From positions 1 to 34,046 of IMG/VR virus record IMGVR_UViG_3300032288_002406: DNA of 34,046 bases; one strand, given 5' to 3'. Below, in pieces: positions 16,170 through 23,428 of this stretch (within the stretch, counting starts at the first letter, position 1; every line of letters begins with the position of its first letter). Origin of the DNA: a virus. The position numbers and the translations under genes were made by a program. Under the pieces are notes generated by a model that was given only the letters and a program-made list of their open reading frames with translations, was not told the DNA's origin and searched no databases.

Positions 16170-16366
16170 TAGTATATGTTTTCTATTTCATTTTCAACTT
16201 CTTCCCAGAAGTAATATTCATCTTGGCTACCATGTACGTCAATGTTCCATTTTTCTTTTAGTATTTGCCTTACCTCAAACAAGGCACATTGTTTTGCAAG
16301 AATGCAAATAAGGGTTTCATTGTCTAATTCACCGCCAATGCTTTGAATAAGGTTGTGGTAATGCAC
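16169..16366 (-). CDS. Small acidic protein, function unknown
   Basis: 65 residues with the pattern IGGELDNETLICILAKQCALFEVRQILKEKW... (a helix pair) and an acidic end (EYYFWEEVENEIENIY). Starts 40 nt after the large terminase stop, and its stop shares a base with the next ATG (TAATG). The 40-nt gap holds an A/T-rich stretch with an 11-T run on the plus side but no hairpin. Not recognised; small helical proteins of this kind are common between terminase and tail genes. Confidence 0.55.
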   Translation of the reverse strand: MHYHNLIQSIGGELDNETLICILAKQCALFEVRQILKEKWNIDVHGSQDEYYFWEEVENEIENIY

Positions 16367-16406
16367 GAAAAGAAATTTAGCTTTTTTTTTTGAGGTGTCA
16401 TATCTT

Positions 16407-18539
16407 TTAATTATAGGCTAATAAATCAGAACCCTCAAGTAGGCGAATAGAGGCATAGCGAAAAGCATCTGAGCAATTATGTACTAATATTCCATTTGCA
16501 AAATACTCATGGTTATTTTCAATGGTTAAATCAAATACTTGTTGTTCTAATAATTTTATTACACTTATCTCCACAACTTCTTGTTTTATAATATTTATTT
16601 GTGATAAATGTTCCATTGCATTTACAACATTTCCTTTCAATATTATCAACTCCTCTTTTTCTTCTGTCAGCTGACTTACATTTATTTGAGCAAAATTTAG
16701 CAGACTTTTTGTTTTTGGTAAAAATAATTGAACATTGTATGCAATTAGTTTCTCCAAATGTTTTATTACCAAAGTTGCATTTAATTGCATTGTTTCTATG
16801 CCACTCAATTCCTTCAGGAGATTTATGCCATTTTGGAGCTGCCTCAATACCGAGTTTATGGAATTTTTTAAACCATTCTGGATTGTTTTTAATCTTATTT
16901 TTAGCGTGTTCAGATAAATGTTTTCTACCTTCAATACATTCAAGATTTTCAATTGAATTATTGTAGGAATTACCGTCTTTATGGTGAACATGATAACCTT
17001 TTGGAATTTCTCCATTATAATGCTTCCATATTTCAGTATGTGCCCTTTTTGTTCCTCTTGAAAAGTATCTTTCTCTTGGAAACAATTTATATTTTTTTCC
17101 GTTAAATTCTTGATACGGTAAACCGTCATCCCCGATTTTAATTCCGAAATCTTTATCCATCCTTGATTTGTTTTAATTAAATGATTTTCAGTACAAGTCA
17201 AAGATAATAAAAAAGTATCGAAATGTATCAAGTATTTATTTACTTGTTTCTTTCCGTTATTATGGATATTTTTAACCTTGTTATAATTATTTGTAGTTAA
17301 AACATAGTCATTTATTTTAATCTCATCTATTCTTTTTAATCCTTTATTAGTTTGAATCATGGTATCACCAACAAAACAATGATTATCCATATCAACAGGT
17401 GTGCTACTTTTACGGTCGTTCCAAACGTAATTCCTTAACTCGTACTTTCCGTTGTGACTTTGTGGCGTGATAACAATTTGATAATCATTGATTATCTTAA
17501 TACCTTCAACAACTGAACCAGCGTATTTTTCGGTTTTCACAACATTTAGCCCTGAACTTTGCATTCCTTCGATTAAACGTGGTTCACTTGTATCTGCCAC
17601 TATCAAGGCGTTTGGTTCAACGAAATGTTTAATCTTTGATATAACCATGTCATAAGATAGGTTTTGTTCGTAAATAACCTCATGGACGTATATTTTCTTA
17701 GCCCCTTTGTCAACTGCAACTTTAACCAATGCCAACGGGTCTGGGTAGAATCCAAAGTCTAACCCATAAGCATACGGTAAAGACGTATCAAATTCGCCCT
17801 CAACCCAATTAGGATATATAACCCCTTGTTTCTTATCAAGCCATTTTCCTAAGAAACGGTGTGCGTATGCTTCAGGATTTGTCTTCTTAAGGTTTGTTAT
17901 CTTTGCTAAGTAGTCAGCATTGAGGTTGTTGTAATTGTCAAAGTACGTTGTATGTATGTGCGTTATATCAGGATGTGTACTTATAGGTACTTGCACCCCT
18001 TCAATTGTTTCCATTCGATGTGATTTCTCAAACCAACGTTTCCAAATCCAATGTTCAACCGACTGGGGATTCATAACTAATATGACAATATTAGGAATAT
18101 CAGGCATTCTAATTGACTCATCAATGGTGTTGAAGTCTTTTTCGTCAACAAACTCTTCAGCCTCATCAACGATAAAAACGTTTAACCCTGTAATGGATTT
18201 TAGCTTTGCTGTTTGATTGCCCGAACTTGTTTTAATCCCTGAAAATATAATACTTGACTTTGTCGCCTTGTGGCTTATGAAAGAGTTGGAAAGGTTGAAC
18301 TCATCACCAACCCCGAGCAATTCCAGCTTTTCCCTGAACTCTGGGATGACCGATATATTAGCGGACGAAAGCGTATAACGTGTATATAGAACTGTCCAAT
18401 TCTTGTTAGCTAATAGCATATTACAAACCCAAAGTGCAATGGTATATGACTTTGCCGAACCACGTCCACCAGTTAAAATAAAATAACGGGTGTTTGGTTT
18501 CCAAAGTGGCTCATATTTCTCATTGACTTTTATTTCCAT
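16407..18539 (-). CDS. terL: Terminase large subunit, interrupted by an intein
   Basis: The 710-codon frame encodes the DNA packaging motor and nuclease. Walker A is TGGRGSAKS (residues 23-31), Walker B VFIVDEAEE (about 121-129), and the nuclease domain shows YGLDFGF (about 258) and IVADTSEP (about 315). After DMDNH at residue 387 the frame enters an intein, which begins CFVGDT (388) and ends GILVHN (688). The host protein resumes CSDAFRYASIRL. Excision gives a 409-residue terminase, normal for this type. The insertion point lies by the third nuclease acid (the D of SDAFRY), so unspliced protein should be inactive. It follows the small terminase gene and a membrane protein gene. If splicing failed, packaging would stop. 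Confidence 0.93.
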   Translation of the reverse strand: MEIKVNEKYEPLWKPNTRYFILTGGRGSAKSYTIALWVCNMLLANKNWTVLYTRYTLSSANISVIPEFREKLELLGVGDEFNLSNSFISHKATKSSIIFSGIKTSSGNQTAKLKSITGLNVFIVDEAEEFVDEKDFNTIDESIRMPDIPNIVILVMNPQSVEHWIWKRWFEKSHRMETIEGVQVPISTHPDITHIHTTYFDNYNNLNADYLAKITNLKKTNPEAYAHRFLGKWLDKKQGVIYPNWVEGEFDTSLPYAYGLDFGFYPDPLALVKVAVDKGAKKIYVHEVIYEQNLSYDMVISKIKHFVEPNALIVADTSEPRLIEGMQSSGLNVVKTEKYAGSVVEGIKIINDYQIVITPQSHNGKYELRNYVWNDRKSSTPVDMDNHCFVGDTMIQTNKGLKRIDEIKINDYVLTTNNYNKVKNIHNNGKKQVNKYLIHFDTFLLSLTCTENHLIKTNQGWIKISELKSGMTVYRIKNLTEKNINCFQEKDTFQEEQKGHILKYGSIIMEKFQKVIMFTIKTVIPTIIQLKILNVLKVENIYLNTLKIRLKTIQNGLKNSINSVLRQLQNGINLLKELSGIETMQLNATLVIKHLEKLIAYNVQLFLPKTKSLLNFAQINVSQLTEEKEELIILKGNVVNAMEHLSQINIIKQEVVEISVIKLLEQQVFDLTIENNHEYFANGILVHNCSDAFRYASIRLLEGSDLLAYN
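16476..17378 (-). mobile_element. Intein (301 residues) in terL, with an HNH gene nested in another frame
   Basis: The Cys1 codon is at 17376-17378 and the terminal Asn codon at 16476-16478; the extein then resumes with Cys (+1). Splice motifs are visible: block A CFVGDTMIQTNKG, block B LTCTENHLIKTNQGW, then SELKSGMTVYR, and at the C-terminus QQVFDLTIENNHEYFANG ILVHN (penultimate His, final Asn). The middle of the frame, about 190 codons, is not like any intein or endonuclease and is strongly biased; it matches the HNH gene read in another frame. So the splice halves are joined in frame while the endonuclease is out of frame. Cys-type nucleophiles at both junctions are expected to support standard splicing. 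Confidence 0.88.
16531..17160 (-). CDS. HNH homing endonuclease encoded in an alternative frame inside the intein
   Basis: A complete 209-residue frame with its own ATG (17158-17160) and TGA (16531-16533), shifted by -1 relative to terL. The N-terminus GKKYKLFPRERYFSRGTKRA, followed by HTEIWKHYNGEIPKGYHVHH (residues 41-60, KDGN next) and ENLECIEGRKHLSEHAKN, is a textbook phage HNH endonuclease: His-His at 59-60, Asn near 67, His at 81. Two C-terminal zinc-ribbon-like units follow: CIQC...FCSNKC and CCKC...SCGDKC. The ATG overlaps intein codons for GW of block B. Its last codons overlap those for QVF before block G. It would cut intein-free terL and drive homing. Expression needs its own start within the terL message; no Shine-Dalgarno is expected here. 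Confidence 0.9.
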   Translation of the reverse strand: MDKDFGIKIGDDGLPYQEFNGKKYKLFPRERYFSRGTKRAHTEIWKHYNGEIPKGYHVHHKDGNSYNNSIENLECIEGRKHLSEHAKNKIKNNPEWFKKFHKLGIEAAPKWHKSPEGIEWHRNNAIKCNFGNKTFGETNCIQCSIIFTKNKKSAKFCSNKCKSADRRKRGVDNIERKCCKCNGTFITNKYYKTRSCGDKCNKIIRTTSI

Positions 18540-18748
18540 TTAAAAGGATTATTTAAATCAACCTCATTCCAAAAACCAATTATTCCATATAAAATGATTC
18601 CTAAAAAAAATGCTATTGTAACAGTCAAATAAGACAAAGGGTTAAAAGGGTTCAACCTTCTTTCTTCAACCATATACATTTTATGACTTGGCTTTATTTT
18701 TCTTAGTTGAATCACCTTTAATAATGTTAAAATCTTAACTCTATCCAT
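18530..18748 (-). CDS. Small single-span membrane protein
   Basis: 72 residues between small and large terminase genes, overlapping both (8 nt with small terminase, 10 nt with terL). The first 35 residues are basic (LLKVIQLRKIKPSHKMYMVE). A single membrane span follows, about residues 38-58 (LSYLTVTIAFFLGIILYGII), then a short acidic tail. Similar membrane proteins occur in Bacteroidota phages in this position as I recall, with no known job. It could be a holin-like or membrane-docking protein; holin is possible but unsupported, since the lysin lies far away on the other strand. Confidence 0.6.
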   Translation of the reverse strand: MDRVKILTLLKVIQLRKIKPSHKMYMVEERRLNPFNPLSYLTVTIAFFLGIILYGIIGFWNEVDLNNPFKWK

Positions 18749-19055
18749 TTTCTTTTGTCTTTCCGTCTGTGAAAATAATCGTTGGAACGGTCACTTTTTC
18801 CCCTTGACTGGTTACGTCGATTTGTTGCTTTGATTTTCCGTAGGCACGGTCGAAAAGCAACTGAGCCGCTTTGATATCACCCTTTGCAGCTTTGCCCCTT
18901 AACATGTTTAAAATGGCTTGTGCTGCGGTTATACCGTCCTTTTCTTCGCCCATGACTTCAGCCATTAGCTTGTCTATTTCAGGTAGCTTTTTAGGGCGTC
19001 CGCCACCATTATTTCCACCATTTTTTAATTTTCCTCCATTTCTTCCTTCTCTCAT
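18741..19055 (-). CDS. terS: Terminase small subunit-like protein
   Basis: 104 residues directly upstream of terL with a short membrane protein gene between, overlapping the ABC-GNAT gene end by 4 nt. The N-terminal Gly/Asn-rich arm (GNNGGGRPKKLPEID) leads to a helical core (AVM GEEKDGITAAQAILNML, RGKAAKGDIKAAQLLFD, RAYGKSKQQIDV). The GRPKKLP arm and 'AA..LL.RaYGK' segment are typical of a small-terminase-like family found before terL in Bacteroidota phages. It would bind the packaging site and start DNA loading. It lacks a clear winged-helix motif, so the call rests on family likeness and position. Confidence 0.65.
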   Translation of the reverse strand: MREGRNGGKLKNGGNNGGGRPKKLPEIDKLMAEVMGEEKDGITAAQAILNMLRGKAAKGDIKAAQLLFDRAYGKSKQQIDVTSQGEKVTVPTIIFTDGKTKENG

Positions 19056-20125
19056 TTTACGAGGTTTTTACGAGGTTTTAATTCAAAAGATGCTGTAATT
19101 TTATTTGAAATTGTTTCTCCATATTTATTTTTATAACCTTTAATTCTTCCGTAATGATGGCAATTCCAGTCTTTTGATTTTTTTAATGAATGAATTAAAC
19201 TTGGTGAAGTTGTGTTTATTGTATAACGCCAATTATTATTTAAATATATTTTACCAATTTCATTTAACATTTTTAAACCTATTCCAATTCCTTGATAATC
19301 TGGAAATACAACCAATCTATGAACTCTTTTTTGATATTTCATGGCACTTGGTTGAGCAATAATACTAATAAATCCAGCTATTTCATCATTAATCATACAA
19401 ACAAAAACATTAGCAGCATCATTATGATTTGAATTTAAATAGTGGTACTTACTAAACATTTTCCATATTGATTTATCTGTTGTTTGAAATAATTCAAATT
19501 TAATATCAGGTCTTTTTTTTTTACCAGAATGTTTTATAAAAGTCATTGTATCGGTATTAAAAACCCAATCAGGCATTAACCATTCTTCTATATCAAAATG
19601 ACATGAAACAGCGATAAACTTTTTATCTGTTTTTCTGATTGCTTTCTGAGTGGCAAAAGAACCAATTTTTGCAATCTGTCTATCTACTACACTTGTAAAT
19701 TCATCAAATACAAATAATTCATTTTTTTGCAATATTGCATTGGCTAAATCTACCCTCATTTTCTCTCCATTACTCAAAACGTGATATGGTTTTAACCAAC
19801 TTGGGGGAGAACTAAAACCAACGCTATTAAAAGTATTTGTAATATCTTCGATGGAACAATCTTTAGGCATATCGTCCAATATGCTTTCGCTTTTATAATC
19901 AAAATTGGTAATATAACTTTCTGGAAATAACTGTTTTGCAATGGTTGTTTTTCCTGTTCCACTTTTACCAACTATTAATCCAATTTGCCAATCATCATCA
20001 ATATCAATACTACCTTTAAACCTTTCGGTTATATGGTTACTTTGTAAATCAAATCTTCCAATTACACTTGCAATGCGAAAAGATTTTTTAGGCTTGATTT
20101 CTTTTATAATGTCAAAAGTCGGCAT
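19052..20125 (-). CDS. ABC-type ATPase fused to a GNAT acetyltransferase-like domain (Mom-like candidate)
   Basis: 357 residues. The N-terminal half is an ABC ATPase without membrane part: Walker A VGKSGTGKTT (52-61), signature LSNGEKMRVDLA (about 117-128), Walker B LFVFDEFTSVVDR (about 138-150) and a switch histidine SCHF (about 175). The C-terminal half from about residue 205 is GNAT-like: KYHYLNSNHNDAANVFVCM, GFISIIAQPS, then the acetyl-CoA loop RLVVFPDYQGIGIGLKMLNE. GNAT-family Mom of phage Mu modifies adenine, and the 'HYL' start is reminiscent of it. It overlaps the ParB-like gene by 22 nt and the small terminase gene by 4 nt. Together these suggest DNA modification or packaging protection, which is inference. 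The locus is AT-richer than its neighbours. Confidence 0.75.
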   Translation of the reverse strand: MPTFDIIKEIKPKKSFRIASVIGRFDLQSNHITERFKGSIDIDDDWQIGLIVGKSGTGKTTIAKQLFPESYITNFDYKSESILDDMPKDCSIEDITNTFNSVGFSSPPSWLKPYHVLSNGEKMRVDLANAILQKNELFVFDEFTSVVDRQIAKIGSFATQKAIRKTDKKFIAVSCHFDIEEWLMPDWVFNTDTMTFIKHSGKKKRPDIKFELFQTTDKSIWKMFSKYHYLNSNHNDAANVFVCMINDEIAGFISIIAQPSAMKYQKRVHRLVVFPDYQGIGIGLKMLNEIGKIYLNNNWRYTINTTSPSLIHSLKKSKDWNCHHYGRIKGYKNKYGETISNKITASFELKPRKNLVK

Positions 20126-20616
20126 TCGTAATTCTGTTCTATTAGTTTATTATAAGTTCTTTCTTGTTCTTGTTCATCTTTACAAATAACTTCAATTTTA
20201 AACATTGATTTTATTTTATCAGATAAATCTTCCATTTCTTGTTCCTCCACCGTGTCAAACTGCGGTATCTCCAATCCCCATGCCTCCAAATCCTCAACTT
20301 CCCAGTCGTTCGCCAATGTATCCCAATCCCATTCCCCAAAAGCCACGTTATCAGCAATGATAAACCTTTGTTTTTCTTCCTCAGTTAAATCTTTAGCATA
20401 TTTTACGCAAGTGTCATCTATGTCTGTATATCCTAAATCTTGTAATGCTCTAAGTCGCATATTACCACCAAGAACCACGTTATTTTCATCTATAACAATT
20501 GGTCTAAGACTGAGCATTTTTGGGAACTCCTGAATACTTTGCTTTAGTTTTGCAAATTTTTCATCCCTTAAAACTCTTGGGTTGTTCGGGTTTGGTTTAA
20601 TGTCTTTTAGTTTCAT
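20104..20616 (-). CDS. ParB/sulfiredoxin-fold protein
   Basis: 170 residues. The N-terminus KLKDIKPNPNNPRVLRDEKF, then QSIQEFPKMLSLRPIVIDENN and VVLGGNMRLRALQDLGYTDI, is the ParB N-terminal (CTPase-type) fold, with the typical G-GxxR-xA box (LGGNMRLRA). The rest is acidic and helical (LSDKIKSMF, EVICKDEQEQERTYN). No helix-turn-helix or centromere-binding domain follows, so it is not a plasmid partition protein. Small ParB-like proteins of phages are often coupled to methylases or terminases. It lies between the GT-B and ABC-GNAT genes with 4- and 22-nt overlaps, so the pair is probably translated together. The precise function is unknown. Confidence 0.75.
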   Translation of the reverse strand: MKLKDIKPNPNNPRVLRDEKFAKLKQSIQEFPKMLSLRPIVIDENNVVLGGNMRLRALQDLGYTDIDDTCVKYAKDLTEEEKQRFIIADNVAFGEWDWDTLANDWEVEDLEAWGLEIPQFDTVEEQEMEDLSDKIKSMFKIEVICKDEQEQERTYNKLIEQNYECRLLTL

Positions 20617-21617
20617 ATAGTATTTAACACGTTTAAACGCATTTGATTAACTTTGATTAAATCTCTTTCCCTTTTAATCCAGTCTCTTCCAGCCTCCAAG
20701 TCCACAAAATACAAGTTATCTTTTTCTAAGTCACTTTGTATCATTTGTTTTAAATCGTTTTGGTCATCAAATAACCTTACTCCGTAAATATTAAACTCTT
20801 TTATATAACGTGGTGCATAAGGTATCGCCCCAGCGACCAGCATTTCCATTGCAAAATTATTGGATTTTGATTGATTAAAGTTGTCATTAGTTAAAGGAAA
20901 AATACCGTAATGCGGATTACTATTTTTCATCATCTCGAAATACTGGAACAAACTATTATTCCACGGTACATGAATCGCCTTTGGATACAATGTTTTTCCT
21001 AACCAATCAGGTAAACCAACGAAAGCAACTTCAACCGTTTCTTTTGCCATCAACCATTTCCAAAATAAATCAACCGTTTGTAAATCTTCGATATGTGTCA
21101 TTGAGCCACGCCACATAATGCGTTTCTTTTTATCGATTGCCTTATCTCGTTTCACAGCGACAAAAGGTGTCGTTTCTAAATCTATGGCATTAGGAATAAC
21201 GGTTATTTTATTTTCATCGTAATGTTGCTTATAAAAGTCTTTTAAATAAGGAGTTGAAGTGATAACATGGTCAGCGTATATAAAAGCACGTTCAACCGAT
21301 TTTTTAACCACCTCTTTACTAAAATGTTGGCTTGATGGGTTGGCTGGGTTTACCTCATGAAGTAAATCGTCATGGTCTAATATAACCTTTTTACCCATTT
21401 TCTTTGCCTCTGAAATCATTCCCAGTATATGGTCACCGTTAGGACGTTGAAACAAAACAACGTCAACGTTATAAAAGTCGTACCATTTTACGGTATCAGG
21501 ATTAAGGAAAGTGATTTCCATTGGAATTTCCCTTCTTAACTTTACGAAAGGATTGACCGAACGATAATAATCAGTCGTTGGACTTGAAAGATTTGTAACT
21601 ATACCAATTCTTATCAT
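20613..21617 (-). CDS. GT-B-fold glycosyltransferase (GT4-like)
   Basis: 334 residues with a GT-B layout. The N-terminal half has IGIVTNLSSPTTDYYRSVNP and KVILDHDDLLHEV; the linker has VITSTPYLKDFYKQHY and ITVIPNAIDLE, a motif typical of group 1 transferases. The C-terminal half has MWRGSMTHIED and a nucleotide-binding region with PLTNDNFNQSKSNNFAMEM then AGAIPYAPRYI. It transfers a sugar from a nucleotide sugar to an unknown acceptor, possibly DNA, a virion protein or host surface glycan. It follows the 57-residue gene with ATGA overlap and precedes the ParB-like gene. The exact sugar cannot be told. Confidence 0.8.
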   Translation of the reverse strand: MIRIGIVTNLSSPTTDYYRSVNPFVKLRREIPMEITFLNPDTVKWYDFYNVDVVLFQRPNGDHILGMISEAKKMGKKVILDHDDLLHEVNPANPSSQHFSKEVVKKSVERAFIYADHVITSTPYLKDFYKQHYDENKITVIPNAIDLETTPFVAVKRDKAIDKKKRIMWRGSMTHIEDLQTVDLFWKWLMAKETVEVAFVGLPDWLGKTLYPKAIHVPWNNSLFQYFEMMKNSNPHYGIFPLTNDNFNQSKSNNFAMEMLVAGAIPYAPRYIKEFNIYGVRLFDDQNDLKQMIQSDLEKDNLYFVDLEAGRDWIKRERDLIKVNQMRLNVLNTI

Positions 21618-21787
21618 CTTTTGTACCTTTCGTAAGTTTTTATCAATTCTGCCAACACGTCTTCCATCGAATGTTTAATTTGTTTTTCCTTCCATAGGTC
21701 GTACTGGATATCAAGAAGTTTCTGCCTTATTTTGACATCTCGATAGGTAATACCGAATAACTCGTTTTTTTGCTTCGTTTGTAACAT
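21614..21787 (-). CDS. 57-residue protein, function unknown
   Basis: A complete frame with ATG at 21785-21787, ending TGA at 21614-21616, which overlaps the ATG of the glycosyltransferase gene (ATGA). Its product (MLQTKQKNELFGITYRDVKI, then IRQKLLDIQYDLWKEKQIKH, then SMEDVLAELIKTYERYKR) is charged and helical, with no cysteine. It fills an otherwise empty stretch of 196 nt. A -7 box candidate lies 16 nt upstream. Operon-type overlap and a clean frame support it as real. Confidence 0.65.
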   Translation of the reverse strand: MLQTKQKNELFGITYRDVKIRQKLLDIQYDLWKEKQIKHSMEDVLAELIKTYERYKR

Positions 21788-21802
21788 AATTTAAAATTAT
21801 TT

Positions 21803-21810
21803 CAAAGATA
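21803..21810 (-). promoter_or_regulatory. Candidate -7 box upstream of the 57-residue gene
   Basis: The minus strand reads TATCTTTG, a perfect TAnnTTTG, with TTG at 21825-21827 only 14 nt before it, shorter than the usual 17-23. The predicted start site falls just ahead of the ATG at 21787, giving an AT-rich, almost leaderless message. This would start transcription of the ParB, ABC-GNAT and terminase genes separately from the sugar cluster. Confidence 0.45.
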
Positions 21811-21813
21811 TAA

Positions 21814-22518
21814 TTATTTTTTAACAATTGGATTAATAAATCCTCTTTCACCTTCGGATACAAAAACCGAATGCCTGTAAACATCGGACATATATCCTAT
21901 TCTGATATCGTTTTCTGCTGCAAATTTCATTAACGGATGAACCGTGTTGTTCCAGTCAAATAAATCTATCCAGTTGTCTGGAGACTGATAAAGACCTTCT
22001 CTATTTAGCTTAACCAATGATAAATCAAATGACCCACCTATTTTGTCAAGCAATGAAGGTTTAAAGAATTCACAACTGCCCCGAATCCAACCTTTTGGGT
22101 CTCCGCATGAATTACAGAGTATTTCCCAGTTTTGCTCAGCTAAATAAATGACATTGCCCAACCATTTGTACTGTTTAATGAAGTTGTCATCATGTGTAAA
22201 TAGAAGTAAGTCATAATCTCTATAATCATGATTTTCCAACCATTGATTTGAACAGCCCCAATCCCCGATAGTATTTGGGTGTTGTTCGTAAATCCAACCC
22301 AAATTTTCTATGTCGGTTAACGTTGCAAACTTTCGGTATAATATCAAGTCATCACCCTGAATGGGTAAACCTTCTTTTTCTTTGCGTGAAAAATCTGGGT
22401 CTCTATGAGAGATGCAAAACATATCAAACGATGAACCTTTAGGCATTAATTGCCTTGACATTGATTCATAGAAATCATAGGGAAAATGCCAACCAGATGC
22501 AACGACTGCTATCTTCAT
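21814..22518 (-). CDS. Putative GT-A-like transferase
   Basis: 234 residues. The N-terminus MKIAVVASGWHFPYDFY and a middle YDLLLFTHDDNFIKQYKWLG segment, with an acidic HDDN at the place of the GT-A DxD motif, suggest a nucleotide-sugar enzyme. It continues with ILCNSCGDPKGWIRGSCEFF and ends basic. It overlaps the methyltransferase gene by 4 nt. The family is not known; the DDN motif alone is weak evidence. Membership in a cluster of glycosyltransferases, an aminotransferase and a methyltransferase makes a transferase role more likely than a nuclease. Confidence 0.45.
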   Translation of the reverse strand: MKIAVVASGWHFPYDFYESMSRQLMPKGSSFDMFCISHRDPDFSRKEKEGLPIQGDDLILYRKFATLTDIENLGWIYEQHPNTIGDWGCSNQWLENHDYRDYDLLLFTHDDNFIKQYKWLGNVIYLAEQNWEILCNSCGDPKGWIRGSCEFFKPSLLDKIGGSFDLSLVKLNREGLYQSPDNWIDLFDWNNTVHPLMKFAAENDIRIGYMSDVYRHSVFVSEGERGFINPIVKK

Positions 22519-23054
22519 AGTAACATAGATAAAGAAGGGAAATTTTCGTCAATCGTAATAAACTTAATCCCAGATGAGTTAATTGGTTGGAAATCTTTCA
22601 TCCATTCTACCTTATCTCTTTCCTTTGTGCCTCCTTCAAATAACACTGTTCCATTTAACAGGTTATCATCAACCATTTTTTTCAGGTATTTTATATGCCC
22701 TGCATGGTTACTTATGTCAAAGTGCATCAAATCAAATGGTTCAGGTTTCCAGTTATAAAAATCCATTTCAACCAATTCAATATACTTTGTCAACCCTAAT
22801 TCATCAATGGTTGCTTGGGTACTTTCCATCGACGTATTTTTATAAGGGTATTTCTTCCATAGGTCATGACATATTATTTTCCCTGAACTGTCAAGGTCTC
22901 GTAAGGCTTGAGCCATTGCGATAGCTGAATAGCCATGTAGTGTTCCAAATTCAATTATCCAAAAAGGCTGCATCGTTAAAACCGTGTTATACAATGTTTT
23001 ACCAATGTTGTTCTTATAATAACTGGATGGTATGTTATAATTAAAATAAGCCAT
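22515..23054 (-). CDS. Class I SAM-dependent methyltransferase-like protein
   Basis: 179 residues. Motif I is WIIEFGTLHGYSAIAMAQAL (E-x-G-x-x-x-G-x-S), followed by an acidic strand end GKIICHDLWKKY and YIELVEMDFYNW, then a motif IV-like DLMHFDISNHAGHIKYL. This is the Rossmann-type methyltransferase fold, close in style to O- or sugar methyltransferases; the DNA methylase motifs (DPPY, NPPY) are absent. It likely methylates a sugar or small acceptor made by the surrounding genes. The start at 23054 shares its base with the SSB stop. Confidence 0.7.
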   Translation of the reverse strand: MAYFNYNIPSSYYKNNIGKTLYNTVLTMQPFWIIEFGTLHGYSAIAMAQALRDLDSSGKIICHDLWKKYPYKNTSMESTQATIDELGLTKYIELVEMDFYNWKPEPFDLMHFDISNHAGHIKYLKKMVDDNLLNGTVLFEGGTKERDKVEWMKDFQPINSSGIKFITIDENFPSLSMLL

Positions 23055-23428
23055 TAAAACGGAAATTCTGAATCTGATTTAAAAGAAGTTGCCTCTGTCA
23101 CCTTTGGATTATCTGAATTTGCTTTGCCTCCAAATTCCAGAGATGAAACCCTACATATAATAACTGCTTCAGGTTGCCCATTTTTTAAGAAAGGGTTTAC
23201 GCCTCCTGAACCTTCGACGACGACATAAGTACCTTTTAAAATATGTGGTGCAAGTTTTATTCCACGGTCACCCCAAATAGAACAGGAAACCCAAATCGTT
23301 TTTTCTGTTGGATTTTCACCGTATATTTTTTCAGTATGTGCAACAGAAAATGAACAAACGGTTGTGTCTCCAACTGTTTTTAATTGTGCATCTGCACCAA
23401 CTCGACCCGAAACAACTAATTTAATCAT
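23054..23428 (-). CDS. ssb: Single-stranded DNA-binding protein
   Basis: 124 residues with the SSB OB-fold pattern: LVVSGRVGADAQLKT, VCSFSVAHTEK, TIWVSCSIWGDRGIKLAPHI, LKGTYVVVEGSG. It ends SDSEFPF, an acidic tip like the DDDIPF end of host SSB that recruits partner proteins. It binds ssDNA during replication and recombination. It is only about 124 residues, shorter than most host SSBs (150-190), which is common for phage copies. It overlaps the aminotransferase gene by 8 nt. Its place inside a sugar cluster is odd, since the other replication genes lie on the plus strand. Confidence 0.9.
   Translation of the reverse strand: MIKLVVSGRVGADAQLKTVGDTTVCSFSVAHTEKIYGENPTEKTIWVSCSIWGDRGIKLAPHILKGTYVVVEGSGGVNPFLKNGQPEAVIICRVSSLEFGGKANSDNPKVTEATSFKSDSEFPF

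Noticed and set aside
15859-16311. A 150-codon plus-strand open frame opposite two small genes
   Set aside because: Both minus-strand genes are coupled by overlaps, and the plus frame has no leader like its plus-strand neighbours.
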